Made by a program: the position numbers and the translations under genes. Source: Mesotaenium endlicherianum (Eukaryota > Streptophyta > Zygnematophyceae > Zygnematales > Mesotaeniaceae). From it: a DNA stretch of 64,000 nt. Under the pieces are notes generated by a model. The model had not been told where the DNA came from and did no database searches. It saw only the letters and a list, made by a program, of their open reading frames with translations. This document shows, piece by piece, positions 43,345-53,930 of the stretch. The stretch covers positions 108,799 to 172,798 of the forward strand of contig WELA01006669.1 in assembly GCA_009602735.1 (NCBI GenBank), in the 5' to 3' direction. Numbering within the stretch: position 1 is the first letter of the stretch; each line of letters begins with the position of its first letter.

Positions 43345-44266
43345 CTATAGCAGGGTCCTCTCGGCTTGAAATTCTGCTGCTTGCGCTGGTACTGCACAAG
43401 TCCCAACTCCATGGGTACTGGACCTTGAACACTCGTGCTTGGCGCTTGACATCCAAAATGTCGATATCCTCCAAAGTTGTGGCTGCCCCACTGCCTCTGA
43501 CTATACTCCTTAGCGTCGAACCTTGTTGCCAATGCCATCATTTCTCCAAGACTGGTAGGGTCCTTGAGCGCCACTTCCTTGGCCACAGTTGGCTTGAGTC
43601 CCCTCTTGAACTTGTCCATCATCTCCGACTCGTGCATGGATGGACATTGAAGCACCAGCTTGTTGAAGCGCGATACATACTCTTGAACGCTTGCTCGTTA
43701 TCGAAGGCGCACCAATAGATCTCGAGCGGTAGCCTCGGGCGCAATAGGTTGAAATTGCCTCTTCGAGCCTTCAAAGAGCTGATCAACAGTAGCAGGGACT
43801 CCAGACAACTGCTTTTCTCGTTCATACCAAGCTCCAGCACTCTTCTGCAGCAAAGTTATGATAAAGGCGACTTGCCTGTCGGGCGTGAGCGCAGAGGACT
43901 CCATAAATTTCTTCACTCCAAAAATCCATTGATGAACAGGCGGCGATCCACGCTCTCCAGTGTAAACTTCAGGCTTAGGCGCACGCACTCCTGATGCGGG
44001 TTAACATGAATCGGTGGCACAACAGGTGCAGGTGCCGAACTCGTCAAAGCGGCGTTCCCCATAACAACTCGCACCATTCTCTCCACCTCCGCGCGCATAT
44101 TTTGTTGAAACTGGGTGTAGACTTCTCCTCCAATTGCATTTGCCATTTGCCTTAGCATCGCCTGCATCTCTTGTTGCTCTCTGGTCATTGTTGGTGCTGC
44201 CTGCTGCCCCGCGCGCTCAACATGCTCGACATGTTCACCTCCTCCAGCTGCCGGCTGCGACTCCAT
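43260..44266 (-). pseudogene. gag: Gag of C1
   Basis: ATG at 44266, 23 bp from the primer-binding site. N-terminal EREQQEMQAML-type helix; after a frameshift near 43985 the capsid follows (EVYTGERGSPPVHQWIFGVKKF; AGAWYEREKQL; a KRQFQPIAPEATARDLL block); a stop at 43698; then the C-terminus with [14 protein letters not shown] (CCHC knuckle). Three pieces make one gag. X carries a close homologue. Confidence 0.88.
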
Positions 44267-44288
44267 AATATAATATGCAAACTAGCTC

Positions 44289-44301
44289 GGCTCCGATACC
44301 A
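44289..44301 (-). other. Primer-binding site of C1
   Basis: Sense TGGTATCGGAGCC, two bases after the 5' LTR; initiator tRNA-Met type. Confidence 0.87.
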
Positions 44302-44303
44302 GA

Positions 44304-45046
44304 TGAAAGGGGCAGAGTGCCCTGGTGGAAGCGTAGTGACCCATGAGGAACAAAGCTAGTTGCAATCATACTCAAGAGTGCAGCGGCATATTGCTAAGAA
44401 AGCTTAGGGAAAGTACTTGATATTTTGAGTGGCAAGAAACTGCTTACAAATGATGTAGGATGAAAGGCCTTGTCATTACAAACCCGTAGGAATTTACAAA
44501 AGTGAAAACTGATAAGAAATAAAGAAGTTATGCTATTTATAATTTTCTGCCTAAGTGCTCCTCCCTAGAAGGAAGCTACGGATTTTCCTAAGTGTTCGTC
44601 AAATCGTCCCTTCCAGAATATTTGTGAGTAAGCCAGATCAGTCTAATTTGACGTGTCGGGCCGAATTGACGTCCACATACATACATCGACATTACTAGAA
44701 TATTCTATCTTAGACGCGCTAGGCTAAATCGAAACTTCTAGGTAAATCGACCTAGTCGGCACTCCGCGTCAGCCGAACTTACGTGAAGGTTCGAGTTCAT
44801 TCTAACGGGCCAGATCGCTCGACGCTGTCGGTCAGTCCGACGGTCGCGCTCACCGTGAATGAAGGACAGTCGTCAACCGACCTCAAAACTAATTAAACTT
44901 CGGAAATCCATAACTCTCTCAATACTTGACCAAATTCGATGAACTTTATATCAAAATGATCACAAAAATGCACTCTACACTAATATACAATCAAATTATA
45001 TTTTCATGAAACTCAAAAATGCACTTTATAAACCTATGACCTTACA
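44304..45046 (-). repeat. 5' LTR of C1
   Basis: 743 bp, one base shorter than its partner (ATGCTATTT against ATGCCTATTT). TSD CGCGC follows. Confidence 0.92.
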
Positions 45047-45700
45047 CGCGCGACCTGCGCATGAGCGCAGGATGATCAACACGCCTAACATTGCAATTTT
45101 TAAAAATTTGCAGAGGATTGTGCTAGTCAAGACACAAGCCCCGCAACGCATCATGTTTGACAATGGCGCATAGCCACTCCTCATCAGCCTTCGCTACTTT
45201 TGTTAGCTGGGCCTCTCGTCGGTCAACTTGGAGGATTCGCCGACGCGGATCAGCACCGCGGTTGGCACTTCTGAGATTGTCACTGCGCGCACGAGGCTGG
45301 CCCTTTGTTTCACCTTTCGGCACGGCACCCCTGGTGAGACAACCATCCATCAGCACCCGTTGGTCACTTCCTCTGAGACCTTCGACGTGCTCCTTGGTCA
45401 GAATGTTCTCTTCTCCATTGGCGCCGCAGTGGATAACTGGGTGGAGCAAGTCTTCTACCGACCTAACTGGCAGTCAGAGGGGACTTGCACAGCATCATTG
45501 TCGCTCGACATCGTGGACCGCCGTTCAGCTCAGTTTGCCCCCTACGACTTCATGGCGCTAGGCGACGGTCGGCCCATGGTCTAGACCAATAAGGGGGGCC
45601 AAGGAGGATGAGGTCTCCGTAGGCGTCGACTTGCTCGAGAAGCAAGATGAGGACCCCGAGCTGTTTGGCGCAGAGCTCCACCTCACGCCCCAGGAGCAGG
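45047..45700 (+). pseudogene. Retropepsin region of A2
   Basis: Resumes A2 right after C1 at RPAHERRMI, matching element A ~540. The active site is FDNGA followed by TAG, where A has FDTGAQP, so it is doubly damaged. LEDSPTRI, ETTIHQHPLV and FDVLLGQNVLFSIGAAVDNW confirm the homology. A further TAG lies at 45582-45584. Confidence 0.8.
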
Positions 45701-46950
45701 CTAACGTTCTGGCTGCCCAGGGCAGGGAGACGGTGCAGATTTGCACAGCCCATAACGCCATGATGCGTTAGATGGCCGTCAGGGCACACGCCATCACCAC
45801 AGTTGCCATAATTGCTGCATCATTCACCCACGAGGTCGTGACAGCCGATGCAGCCGCACCCAGGCCACAGCTCGCATCTGCGAGTGGACCCCCGCGAGAT
45901 CGGATGTCCGACTACGCCATGACGTGCTTCTGGGAGTCTACCTGCAATACCGCATGGCCTCCTTGTCGCCCTCTCCCGCACCATTGCACAGGAGTGGCGA
46001 CTCTTGGCTGCGCACCACCACGTTCGAGGATGAGGCTATGACGCCAGCGGCATACCCAGGCAGGTCCGACGACGCATCTTTGGAGAGCGTTGAGGAGGAG
46101 GAGTGGCGAGAATGGTCCCAAGAGGCTGCAGAAGGGCCCGCAGCCCATCCTTCAGAGGAGCCACCGCCGCCCACGCCTACGGCTTGCGTCCGACGCCAGC
46201 CTTTAGGGCCTCCCGGCTTCAGCACTCTCTCGCACAAGACCACGGCTAGCTCCGGTGAAGCCTGTCAATGCGCCGGCGGGCCCAGTCATCCGATCCAGCA
46301 AGACTGTTTGACTAGCAACAAGTGCCGTGACATCACGCACTTGTTTGCTTGCAATAGCCTGGGTACAAGCTGGGCTGCTTGCGCCTCCGCCAACACCGCC
46401 TCCACGGCACCTTTCCCTGTCGCCAATCTGCAAGTCGTACGCGCACGCCAGCCAAAGCCCAGGACCAACATCCTCGATCCTCGGCGTACAGGTACTTCTC
46501 CCTACGTCGGGCCTGCTTTGTGCCTCGCACACGGCACTACACAGCCAGACCGGCGCGCATGTGAGATGACTCCCCCCTCCGCGAGCAGGCCAGGGATGGC
46601 CGCGAGGTTACGCCTCTGCATGACACGCACAGGAGCGCCCGGGACATTACTCCTCTTTGCAAAAGACAGGTGGCAGCTGCAGTGCGTTCGCAACTTGAGG
46701 AGGCACTACAAAATGCGCGTGCACACTTGGCGCACTTATCAGGCGCATGCACGCACGGCCCGCTCGCAACCGCGGCTGGAGCGCATTTCCCAGGCTTATC
46801 CATGACCACGCCGAGCTCGCTGTGGCGGCTCTTTGTATGGCGCCCCTTCAGCACAGTGTCCTCCTCTTCTATCCTCCTCCCGCGCAAGCAGGCAATCTCG
46901 CCATGGGCTGTTGACCCCTTCCTACGCCTATCTACACTGACCAGCTTGAC
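45701..46950 (+). pseudogene. Spacer region of A2 between protease and methyltransferase
   Basis: Homologous to element A 1150-2704: LHLTPQEQA, ICTAHNAMMR, an acidic GRSDDASLESVEEEE block, Pro-rich stretches, and RVHTWRTYQAHARTARSQPRLERI near 46715-46800. Frames change near 45924 and 46800. No domain recognised. From 46801 the frame is the one used by the methyltransferase. Confidence 0.65.
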
Positions 46951-47935
46951 GAGCCTCCCGACGGCATTGTCCTTGTCGAGCTCTTCGTTGGCATTGCGAC
47001 AGGGTAGCTGCTGGCCACGATGCAGGCTGGCTTTCCCGTGCGTCCGTACGTCTACGTGGACCCTAATGTCGAGGCGCAGCAGATGGCCCGCCGGCAGATG
47101 GCCTTGTGCCACGAGCATTTCCCCGACCTCTTCCCTGCGCACGCATTCCGCCGTGCCCAGACCGACTTGCCCATGGACATCCGCGACAACACCGCGAGCA
47201 CATCACACAACTGGGGCCCATTGACCTCACCAGTGCTGGCTAGAAGTGCCACGGATTCTCCATTGCTGGAAGTGGAGGCGCGCTCGGTGACCCGCGTACA
47301 GCCTTGTTCTAACATCTGCTCCGCGTTCTCAACATGGTTGAGGACCGCCAGGCGCCGTACACGCTCGCCTAAATTTTGGAGAACGTGCCTGTCCGCCTCA
47401 ATTCTCGACCCAACGTGAGCGCCGACTTTGAGCTCTGCAGCAGCCACGTTGGCCGTGAGGTTGTGATGGACGTTGCCCAGATTGGCTCCTTCGCGCACCG
47501 CGTGTATGCCTACTTCACTAACCTGGCCATGCCAGGCACGCTCAAGGCCTTGGCGGCCGCGCATCCGCGCCACACGCGCTACGTCAACTCTATCCTCGAT
47601 GTGGCGCGCTTAGCCCAGCGGGTGGTCGCCCTTCCGCATTCTTCTCAGGCCCAGTGTGAGGTCCTCCACGACGTCACCACAACGCTTCCAACATTCGTGA
47701 GTTGCTATGACAGCGCGACCTACATGGGGGCCCAACGCGGCATTAATCATTAACCTTGAGACCGGCATGTTCCAGCGGCCTCGTGCCGTGGAGATGGAGC
47801 GTGCGATGGGCTTTTTTCCGCACCTCGCACAGGTGGACGGCATCACCGAGGTCAACCGCGTGCGTCTTCTGGGCTAGGTTATTTACACCAATGTCTTGAC
47901 GTGGATTCTCTTGCAAACCCTAACTCCCCTCTACG
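46951..47935 (+). pseudogene. DNA (cytosine-5) methyltransferase domain carried by retrotransposon A2
   Basis: About 325 codons with C5-methyltransferase motifs in the right order. Motif I LFVGIATG (46981-47004; DNMT3 has LFDGIATG), then an acidic YVD strand (motif II). Motif IV is DLTSAG-KCHGFS with the catalytic Cys codon at 47247-47249, then AGSGGALGDPRTALF. Motif VI is ILENVP (ENV at 47379-47387). Motif VIII is FAHRVYAYFTNL (47490-47525), like the AHR-RYFW-NLP of DNMT3. Motif X is MERAMGF and NRVRLLG (47794-47880). Such enzymes methylate cytosine in DNA using AdoMet. The frame shifts near 47222, and stops fall after motif I, within motif IV (47241), before motif VI and in motif X, so this copy is dead. 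Motifs I, VIII and X are DNMT3-like; motif IV (C-GFS--G) is less so. Confidence 0.82.
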
Positions 47936-48231
47936 CGCACGCTCGTCAACCTGAGGTGGACCAGTCCTACGACGCCATGGCCCATGATTCAGACGGCAAC
48001 GGCCGCGCCCGCCTGGTACAACCTGGCATTGCCAACAACACGGTACTGCTTCCCAACGACCGCCTGCGCTGCACCCATTCCAATTTTGGTTTGCTAGGGG
48101 GGAGGGAGGACGAGGGAGGGGTCCTCACAGCAACCCGGGGAGTCTCGCTCGCCATTTCTTTTTCCACGCTCACGATCTCAGACAAGTGGTGCAGGGCAAC
48201 TGGCAGCAGCTGCCAAGGAGGAGGCACTTGT
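47936..48231 (+). pseudogene. Linker between methyltransferase and RT, A2 (left part)
   Basis: Matches element A ~3195-3450, including the G-rich run and GGTCCTCACAGC. X is inserted after 48231; the linker resumes at 53931. Confidence 0.7.
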
Positions 48232-48941
48232 TGAAAGGAGCAGAGTGCCCTAGTGGAAGCGTAGTAACTCACGAGGAAAGGAACTAGTCGCAATCATACT
48301 GAAGAGTGCAGCGGCATATCACAAAGTAAGCTTAGGACAATTACTCAACATTTTGAGTAGCAAGAAATTGCTCACAAATGAACTAGGATGAAAGGCCTTG
48401 TCATCACAAACCCGTAGAAATTTACAGAAGTGAAAATTGATAAGAAATGAAGAATTTATGCCTATTTATAGTTTTCTACCTAAGTGCTCCTCTCTAGAAG
48501 GAAGCTACAAAATTTCCTTAGTAATCGTCAAAGTGTCCCTCCAAGAATATTCGTGAGTAAGCCAGATCAGTCTCATTTGACGTGTCGGGTCCACATACAT
48601 GCATTGACATTTCTGGAATATACTACCTTAGGCTAGGTAAATCGACCTAGTCGGCACTCCGCATCAGCCGAACTTACGTGAAGGTTCGAGTTTACTCTAA
48701 CGGGCCAGATCACTTGACGCTGTCGGTTAATTCGACGGTCGCGCTCACCGCGAATTAAGGACAGTCGTCAACCGACCTCGAAACTAATTAAACTTTGGAA
48801 ATCCATAACTCTCTGAATACTTAACCAAATTTGATGAACTTTATGCCAAAATGACCACAAAAATGCACTCTACACTTCTATACAATCAAAACATACTTTC
48901 ATGAAACTCAAAAATGCACTTTATAAACCTATGACCTTACA
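48232..48941 (-). repeat. 3' LTR of X
   Basis: 710 bp from TGAAAGGAGC to CCTTACA. It shares subfamily markers (AAAGGAACTAG, GAACTAGGATG) with 53228-53930 and not with the C1 LTRs, which pairs it with that 5' LTR. Confidence 0.88.
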
Positions 48942-51479
48942 TCATCCCCCTCCTCAAGATGCGACGTCCTCGACGCATTTTGCAGATAAAGCCTCAACTT
49001 ACTCTTACAATGAGTCATGTCGGCCTCCGGTTCCCAAGTGTTGTCGTCTGCATGGTAGCCTTTCCACTTCACCAAATACTCTTGGACAAGTCGTTGACCT
49101 CGCTTGACTCGTCAATTGCCTACAATTGCCTCCACTTCATACTCCAATACATCATCGATCTCAACCGTTGGTGGCGGTGTAGGTACTCGTCCTAGATGTC
49201 CTTTATTCGAGTCATCGTAAGGCCGCAAACAACTTCCTTCTTTTGATTTGGTGTCTTGTTTCTCTAGCACGCATCGCAATTTCTGATCCACTCCTCGATG
49301 TACTTGTCCATATTTCTCCAATAGTACTGCCGTCTTCTCGCTTCCAGCATATAAGCAATCATGATGCTCCGCAAGTAATAAGTCTCGTAGCTCCTTGATG
49401 TCAGGTACCACCACTCTCTTGGAATCACCATAATACCATATGCCATCCTTCTTCTGCATACTGGAGTTGGACTCAGCTACTCCACCATAAGCAAACCCTG
49501 GGTCTTCCTCATAACCTCTCTCAAGCTTCCCTTTGAAGTCCATACTCTCCTTGCTGACTCAGACAATTGCAAGGTCACACCTCCTAGATAAAGCCTTTGC
49601 AGGGTTGATCTTCGCAGGAAAATAATCAATCTTGTGGTCAAACTAATGCAGAAACTCCATCTACCTTGCCTATCTTGGTGTCAATGTTGGCTGCGTCATA
49701 AACTTCTCCAAGCTCTTGTGGTCGGTCTTGATGAACACCTTCCGGTCGTCCACATAACATCGCCAGATCCTCAAAGCCTGGATAATAGCCAACATCTCCC
49801 GCTCGTGTGCTGCATAGTTCTGCTCAGCAGGACTCAACTTTCTGCTCTCATATGCCACAGGCTGCAATCCTTTACCCTAGTCCTGGAGAAGAATGGCTCC
49901 CACTGCGAAGTTTCATGCATCCGTGATGATAGTGAAAGGAAGCTCTGGACTTGCAATTGCCAACACAGGTGCCTGTCTCAACAGCTCCTTGATCTTCTCA
50001 AAAGCTTGCTGCTCCTTGTCACCCCATAGCCAATTCTCCTGCTTCTTTAACATGTCTGTGAGCGGTCCACACACCTTGGCAAATCCTTCAATGAAACGTC
50101 GATAATAATTCGCCACAAACTGGTCCAAGTAGGGTCTGAAGATATTATTCATGAGTCCCGTGAATGTAGCAGGTGCATTAGTCAATCCAAAATGCATGAC
50201 TGTGAACTTGAACAAACCATAGCGAGTTCTGAAAGCAGTATTTTGAATGTCTCCTTCCGCAATCCGTACCTGGTGATAGCCATTCCTCAAATCGATCTTC
50301 AAGAAATACTTTGCCCCGACAAGCCTGTCAATCAACTCGTCCACTCGTGGAAGTGGGTACCTGTTCTTGATGGTGACCTTGTTGAGAGCCCGGTAGTCGA
50401 CACACATCCTCATAGTCCCATTCTTCATCTTCACGAATAAGACTGGCGCTGCAAATGGAGACTCGCTGGGTCAGATGAATCCCTTCTCCAATAACTCTGT
50501 CAGCTGCTTCTTCAACTCATCCAACTCCACAAACGATTGTCGATAGGCGGGTCTCACTGGTGGCTTGCTTCCTGGTTCCAACTCAATCTTCTGCTCCATA
50601 GCTCTCTGTGGAGGTAATCCTGCAGGTAGTTCCTCAGGAAAAACGCACTTGAACTCCTCCAACAGCGCCTTAATTTGGGCAGGCATCTCAGCAGGCTTCT
50701 TCTCTTGAGCAGTTGGGCTCTGCTCCTTCTGAGCAAGAGGATCAGACACCACTACTTGCTCCTCCGGCAATGTACATTTGCCTAGGCTGTTAGGATTCAT
50801 GCTTGCTCCATCTGATGACCTAGCCAGGGCCACCGAAACAAGGTACATCTCCTTCACCTGATTCGCCCTGCATAGCTCCTTAACTTGCAGGCTCGACAGA
50901 AGAGAGCTGCTTGTGGTCGTATCTACCTCCACCTGTTTCGCTGTCTCCATTCGACCATCACGCCCTTGGACCTTCACTTGTCCTGTGCTCCAGTGCACTT
51001 CAGGATTGGCTTTTCTTAGTCACGGTCGGCCCAATATTACCTCGTGGTGACTCAACTCTGCCTGCTCCATAACTTCAGTACTCTGGTGCCCCGCTACTTC
51101 CACGTGAATAGCTTTCGTAGGTGCACCACACCTGTGTCTCTGCCCATTCGCCAAAATTGCCTTCTTGGGCTCAAAATGGCTTCCGCACAGGGATTCGCCA
51201 CTGTTTCACCAGCTTCTTGTGCACAAAGTTTGCACTTGCGCCACTGTTGACCATACACTTCGCCTTGTTGCCGTCGACTACTCCTTCCACGATGATAGGC
51301 TTGTCAACGTCTCGCCCTTTGCTTCTCGGCAGGCTCCTGGGGATAACCTCCTTGTGAGTTCTCGTCTTCACGCCAGTAGACACCCCAGAACGACTTACTG
51401 GCGTCCTCCTTTTTCCTATTGTTGAGGTTGCTTCGCCTGCACATGACAGTCTGGAGCCAGATGTCCAAGCTTGCCACAA
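48942..51479 (-). pseudogene. Pol of X with large deletions
   Basis: Fragments 51479-51171 (protease start, VNSGASANF, Asp altered to Asn), 50998-50471, 50434-49913 (RT), 49867-49670 (RNase H) and 49543-49112. The RT jumps from YLDQFVA to NYYRRF, deleting the FLDD active site and ~290 bp. Downstream, the integrase zinc-domain end ([14 protein letters not shown]) is fused to LRPYDDSNKGHLG, deleting the whole integrase core. A VLEYEVEAIVGN chromodomain start remains, with the rest in other frames up to the polypurine tract next to 48942. Confidence 0.85.
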
Positions 51480-52435
51480 TTATAGCAGGGTCTTCTTGAC
51501 TTAAGAGTCTGCTGCCTGCGCTGGTATTGAACAAGTCCCAACTCCGTAGGTACTGGACCTTGAGCACTTGTGCTTGGCGCTTGAGATCCAAAGTGTCGAT
51601 ATCCTCCAAAGTTGTGGCTGCCCCACTGCCTCTGACTATACTCCACAACGTTGACCCTTGTTGCCAATGCCACTAATTCTCCAAGACTGGTAGGGTCCTT
51701 GAGCGCCACTTCCTTAGCCACAGTTGGCTTGAGTCCCCTTTTGAACTTGTCCATCACCTCCGACTCGTGCATGGATGCACATTAAAGCACCAGCTCGTTG
51801 AAGCGCGAAACATATTCCCGAACGCTTGCTCGTTGACGAAGGCGCACCAATAGGTCTCGAGCGGTAGCCTCGGGTGCAATAGATTGAAATTGCCTCTTCA
51901 AGCCTTCAAATAGTTGATCAACAGTAGCTGGTACTCCAGACAGCTGCTCCTGTCGCTCATACCAAGCTCTAGCACTCTTCTTCAGCAAAGTAATTACAAA
52001 GGCGACTTGCCTGTCAGGCGTGAGTGCAGAATACTCCATAAACTTCTTCACTCCAAAAATCCATTGATGAATAGGCGGCAATCCACGCTCTCCAGTGTAC
52101 ACTTCAGGCTTAGGCACACGCACTCCTGATGCGGGTGGAATAATTGGTTGCACCACTGAGTTAACATGAATTGGTGGTACAACGGGTGCAGGTGCCGAAC
52201 TCGTCCAAGCGGCATTTCCAACAACAACTCGCACCATCCTCTCCTCCTCCGCGTGCACGTTTTGTTGAAATGGGCGTAGACTTCTCCTCCAAATGCATTC
52301 ACCATTTAGCTTAGCATCGCCTGCATTTCTTGTTGCTCTCTGGTCATTGTTATTGCTGCCTTCTGCACCGTACGCTCAACATGCTGGACATGTTTGCCTC
52401 GTCTAGCTGCCGGCTGCGACTCCATAATATAATAT
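51416..52435 (-). pseudogene. gag: Gag of X
   Basis: ATG at 52435. N-terminal TREQQEMQAML, capsid EVYTGERGLPPIHQWIFGVKKF, RAWYERQEQL and RQRASVREYVSRFNELVL, then a stop at 51782 and [14 protein letters not shown] (CCHC knuckle) near 51470. Frameshift near 52250. Closely related to C1 gag. Confidence 0.87.
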
Positions 52436-52447
52436 GCAAACTAGCCC

Positions 52448-52460
52448 AGCTCTGATACCC
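52448..52460 (-). other. Primer-binding site of X
   Basis: Sense GGGTATCAGAGCT, two bases after the 5' LTR. It has the canonical TATCAGAGC core rather than TATCGGAGC, with the first base changed. Confidence 0.8.
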
Positions 52461-52477
52461 GATGAAAGGGAGAGAGT

Positions 52478-53222
52478 TGAAAGGGGCAAAGTGCCCTAGT
52501 GAAAGCGTAGTGACTCACGAGGAACAAAGCTAGTTGCAATTATACTCAAGAGTGCAGCGGCATATTGCTAAGAAAGCTTAGGAAAATTAGTTGACATTTT
52601 GAGTAGCAAGAAACTGCTCACAAATGATGTAGAATGGAAGTCCTTGTCATTACAAACCCGTAGAAATTCACAGAAGTGGAAACTGATAAGAAACAAAGAA
52701 GTTATGCCTATTTATAATTTTCTGCCTAAGTGGTCCTCTCTAGGAGGAAGCTACGGATTTTCCTAAGTGTTCGTCAAATCGTCCCTTCCAGAATATTCGT
52801 GAGTAAGCCAGATCAGTCTCATCCGACGTGTCGGGCCGAATTGACGTCCACATACATGCATTGACATTACTAGAATATTCTATCTTAGACGCGATAGGCT
52901 AAATCGAAACTTCTAGGTAAATCGACCTAGTCGGCACTCCGCGTCAGCCAAACTTACGTGAAGGTTCGAGTTCATTCTAACGGGCCAGATTGCTCGACGC
53001 TGTCGGTCAATCCAACGGTCGCGCTCACCGCGAATTAAGGACAGTCGTCAACCGACCTCAAAACTAATTAAACTTCGGAAATTCCTAAGTCTCTCAATAC
53101 TTGACCAAATTTGATGAACTTTATATCAAAATGATTACGAAAATGCACTCTACATGAATATACAATCAAAACATACTTTCATGAAACTCAAAAAATGCAT
53201 TTTATAAAGCTATGACCTTACA
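52478..53222 (-). mobile_element. Y: 745-bp family C solo LTR inside the 5' LTR of X
   Basis: TGAAAGGGGCAAAG to CCTTACA, flanked by AGAGT at 52473-52477 and 53223-53227. It belongs to the younger LTR type (AACAAAGCTAG, AAATGATGTAG) found in C1, unlike the host LTR of X. A full element inserted and then recombined between its LTRs. Confidence 0.9.
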
Positions 53223-53227
53223 AGAGT

Positions 53228-53930
53228 GCCCTAGTGGAAGCGTAGTGACTCACGAGGAAAGGAACTAGTTGCAATCATACTAAAGAGTGCAGCGGCATAT
53301 CACTAAGAAAGCTTGGGAAAATTACTCAACATTTTGAGTCGCAAAAAATTGCTCACAAATGAACTAGGATGAAAGGCCTTGTCGTTACAAACCCGTAGAA
53401 ACTTATAAGTGAAAATTGACAAGAAATGAAGAAGTTATGCCTATTCATAGTTTTCTGCCTAAGTGCTCCTCTCTAGAAGGAAGCTAAAGCATTTCCTTAG
53501 TGTTCGTCAAATCGTCCCTTCAAGAATATTTGTGAGTAGGCCAGATGAGTCTCATCTGGCGTGTCCGATCGAATTGACGTCCACATACATGGATCGACGT
53601 TACTAGAATATTCTATCTTAGGCTAAACCGAAACTTATAGGTAATTAGACCTAGTCGGCACTCCGCGTCAGCCAAACTTACGTGAAGGTTCGAGTTTATT
53701 CTAACGGGCCAGATTGCTTGACGCTGTCGGTCAATCCGACGGTCGCGCTCACCGCAAATTAAGAATAGTCAAACTAATTAAACTTCGGAAATCCATAACT
53801 CTCTCAATACTTGACCAAAATCGATGAAATTTATATCAAAATGACCACAAAATAAACTCTACACTACTATGCAATCAAAATATACTTTCAAGGAACTCAA
53901 AATTGCACTTTATAAATCTAGGACCTTACA
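53228..53930 (-). repeat. Remainder of the 5' LTR of X
   Basis: Continues from GCCCTAGTGGAAG, completing the 15 bases at 52463-52477, and ends CCTTACA. CTCGT follows, the right TSD copy of X. Confidence 0.87.

Larger units (their letters stand above)
38948..45046 (-). mobile_element. Element C1: full-length chromovirus nested in A2
   Basis: LTRs 38948-39691 (744 bp) and 44304-45046 (743 bp), TGAAAGGGGC to CCTTACA, TSD CGCGC at 38943-38947 and 45047-45051. Primer-binding site 44289-44301; polypurine tract just inside 39692. Minus-strand gag, protease, RT, RNase H, integrase and chromodomain follow in order. About 30 LTR differences by eye (~96% identity). A few nonsense codons and frameshifts, otherwise well preserved. 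Confidence 0.94.
48232..53930 (-). mobile_element. Element X: older family C element nested in A2, internally deleted
   Basis: 3' LTR 48232-48941; 5' LTR 52463-52477 plus 53228-53930, split by solo LTR Y. Flanks CTTGT (48227-48231) and CTCGT (53931-53935) are a TSD with one mismatch. The primer-binding site is at 48 bp-scale the expected place, 52448-52460. The interior has gag, protease and part of RT, but lacks the RT active-site region and the integrase core. LTRs are well diverged, so this is an old insertion. Confidence 0.88.

Noticed and set aside
53222-53930. Simple tandem duplication of the X LTR
   Set aside because: Subfamily markers and the AGAGT target duplication show a nested solo LTR instead.
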